The translations under genes and the position numbers were made by a program. This document shows, piece after piece, positions 62,821 to 64,000 of a DNA stretch of 64,000 bases; the first letter of the stretch is position 1, and each line of letters begins with the position of its first letter. A model generated the notes under the pieces. It worked only from the letters and a program-made list of their open reading frames with translations. It was not told where the DNA came from and did no database searches. The DNA comes from CAJCJE01 sp036494465 (GTDB lineage: Bacteria; Actinomycetota; Actinomycetes; Mycobacteriales; Pseudonocardiaceae), in contig DASXOJ010000010.1 of the NCBI GenBank assembly GCA_036494465.1, positions 97,707 to 161,706 of the forward strand, in the 5' to 3' direction.

Positions 62821-63951
62821 TTGAAGAACGGACGGCTACTCGGGATCGCGGCTGCGGTGGCCGCACTGGCGCTCGGGGTCGCCGGCTGTGGTGGTTCAGC
62901 GCAGGGGGATTCCTCCTCACCAGCGGCAAAGGCGACAAGCGCGCAGGCCGCCGGTGGGATGGACGCGTTGGTCAAGGCTGCCAAGGCCGAAGGCACACTC
63001 AACGTCATCACGCTGCCGCGCACCTGGGCGAACTACGGCGCGCTGATGGACACCTTCACCAAGAAGTACGGCATCAAGATCAACGATGCCAACCCGGACG
63101 GCAGCTCCCAGGACGAGATCAACGCGGTCAAGCAGCTCAAGGGCCAGACCCGCGCCCCGGACGTGCTCGACCTCGGCTCGTCCTTCGCTCTCTCGGCGGC
63201 GTCCAGCGGCCTGCTCGCGCCCTACAAGGTCGCCACCTGGAGCGACATCCCCGACAACCAGAAGGCCGGCAACGGCGACTGGTACAACGACTACGGCGGG
63301 TACATCTCCATCGGCTACGACGCCAGCCGCGTGCACGTCGTGCCGAAGTCCTTCGCAGACCTGACCAACCCCGCCTACAAGGGCGAGGTCGCGCTCAACG
63401 GTGACCCGACCAAGGCGGGTGCCGCGTTCGCGGGTGTGTTCGCCGCATCGCTGGCCAAGGGCGGCAACTTCGACAACATCCAGCCCGGCATCGACTTCTT
63501 CGGGCAGCTCAAGCAGGACGGCAACTTCATCCCGGTCGGCGCCACCCAGGCGACCATCCAGTCGGGCCAGACCCCGATCACGATCGACTGGGACTACCTC
63601 CAGGTTTCCGCCGCGCAGACGCTTGCGGGCAAGGTGGACTGGAAGGTCGTCGTGCCCAGCGACGGTCTGTACGCGAACTACTACAACCAGGCCATCAGCG
63701 CGAGCGCCCCGCACCCGGCCGCTGCTCGGCTGTGGGAGGAGTTCCTCTACTCCGCCGAAGGCCAGAACCTCTTCCTCCAGGGCGCCGCGCGTCCGGTCGA
63801 GCTGGCTGCCATGCAGGCCAACGGCTCGGTCGATGCGAAGGCGTTCTCCGCGCTGCCGCAGGTGAACGGAACCGCCAAGTTCCCGACCCAGCGGCAGCTC
63901 GACACGGCCACCAAGACCATCGCGGGCAACTGGGCGAGCTCGGTCGGCTGA
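62821..63951 (+). CDS. ABC transporter solute-binding lipoprotein (family 1)
   Basis: A 376-residue exported lipoprotein. The signal ends in a lipobox (LALGVAGCGG, cysteine near residue 23). The periplasmic-binding fold follows with LNVITLPRTWANYGALMDTFTKKYGIKIND. The layout is like iron/spermidine/2-aminoethylphosphonate binding proteins. A TTG start with GTGAGGAC upstream is preferred; the longer frame has no signal peptide. It is the first gene of an ABC operon running out of the window. The ligand is uncertain; phosphonate is one option given the HutC-type regulator. Confidence 0.88.
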   Translation: MKNGRLLGIAAAVAALALGVAGCGGSAQGDSSSPAAKATSAQAAGGMDALVKAAKAEGTLNVITLPRTWANYGALMDTFTKKYGIKINDANPDGSSQDEINAVKQLKGQTRAPDVLDLGSSFALSAASSGLLAPYKVATWSDIPDNQKAGNGDWYNDYGGYISIGYDASRVHVVPKSFADLTNPAYKGEVALNGDPTKAGAAFAGVFAASLAKGGNFDNIQPGIDFFGQLKQDGNFIPVGATQATIQSGQTPITIDWDYLQVSAAQTLAGKVDWKVVVPSDGLYANYYNQAISASAPHPAAARLWEEFLYSAEGQNLFLQGAARPVELAAMQANGSVDAKAFSALPQVNGTAKFPTQRQLDTATKTIAGNWASSVG

Positions 63952-63955
63952 GGTC

Positions 63956-64000
63956 ATGACCCAAACCGGGATCGGTGTGGTGGGGGGGGGGGGGGGGGCG
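63956..64000 (+). CDS. Start of a probable ABC permease gene (partial)
   Basis: An ATG lies 4 bp after the solute-binding gene stop and has CTGAGG upstream. The open frame continues to the window end but runs into a homopolymer of G, so only about ten residues are usable. Assignment as permease is by operon position only. Confidence 0.3.
   Translation, partial: MTQTGIGVVGGGGGA
63982..63998. repeat. Poly-G run at the window end
   Basis: Seventeen consecutive G residues, two bases before the end. It interrupts the expected permease gene and is more likely an assembly or read-end artefact than genomic sequence. Confidence 0.8.

Overview
The window is high-GC DNA from an actinomycete. Several genes are diagnostic of that group: opcA, rbpA, a SARP/AfsR-type regulator, two F420-type (deazaflavin-dependent) nitroreductase-family proteins, a SAV2177-type methyltransferase, and the tkt-tal-pgi-zwf-opcA-pgl block facing ctaB. 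GTG and TTG starts are frequent and many genes overlap by 4 nt. The gene content suits Pseudonocardiales or a related order, but the genus cannot be fixed from sequence alone. No rRNA, tRNA, CRISPR array, intact insertion sequence or prophage was seen.

1-4.4 kb: a cytochrome P450 cut by the window start, a SAM-dependent methyltransferase, and a PAS-GGDEF-EAL protein with a degraded EAL half. 4.5-8.4 kb: the glycolytic operon gap-pgk-tpiA, followed by secG and rbpA. 8.4-10.7 kb: an orphan NarL-type sensor kinase with two tandem palindromes upstream, and a small membrane protein. 10.8-20.4 kb: the leftward pentose-phosphate operon tkt-tal-pgi-zwf-opcA-pgl, divergent from ctaB (heme O synthase). 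ctaA (heme A synthase) lies further on at 27.6-28.6 kb.

20.4-27.4 kb is an accessory stretch. It holds a frameshifted ATPase remnant and a divergent pair of sterol-enzyme-like membrane proteins (EXPERA and DUF1295). It also holds a three-gene leftward group (membrane-anchored protein, cupin-like protein, HD-domain protein), a rhomboid-like protein, and a GbsR/MarR regulator with a luciferase-like oxidoreductase.

28.6-40.7 kb looks like an extracellular polysaccharide locus. It carries a lipoprotein, a Wzx-type flippase, a Wzz/BY-kinase-like protein without the usual Walker A lysine, a CDP-alcohol phosphotransferase overlapping a TagD-like nucleotidyltransferase, two large secreted beta-repeat proteins, two glycosyltransferases and a Wzy-like polymerase. 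This is the best candidate for an undescribed system: a Wzx/Wzy pathway that may decorate its glycan with a CDP-activated alcohol phosphate.

40.7-64 kb: a sedolisin-like protease; an ArsR-type regulator divergent from a His-rich metal-exporter-like gene; a FAD oxidoreductase; an amino-acid permease; xylB-xylA divergent from a ROK regulator with a clear operator; a large SARP/NB-ARC/TPR regulator; a two-component pair; a GH92 mannosidase with a ricin-type lectin domain behind two LacI-type palindromes; and a GntR-controlled ABC solute-binding protein whose transporter operon runs off the end. The window ends in a 17-G run that is probably an assembly artefact.
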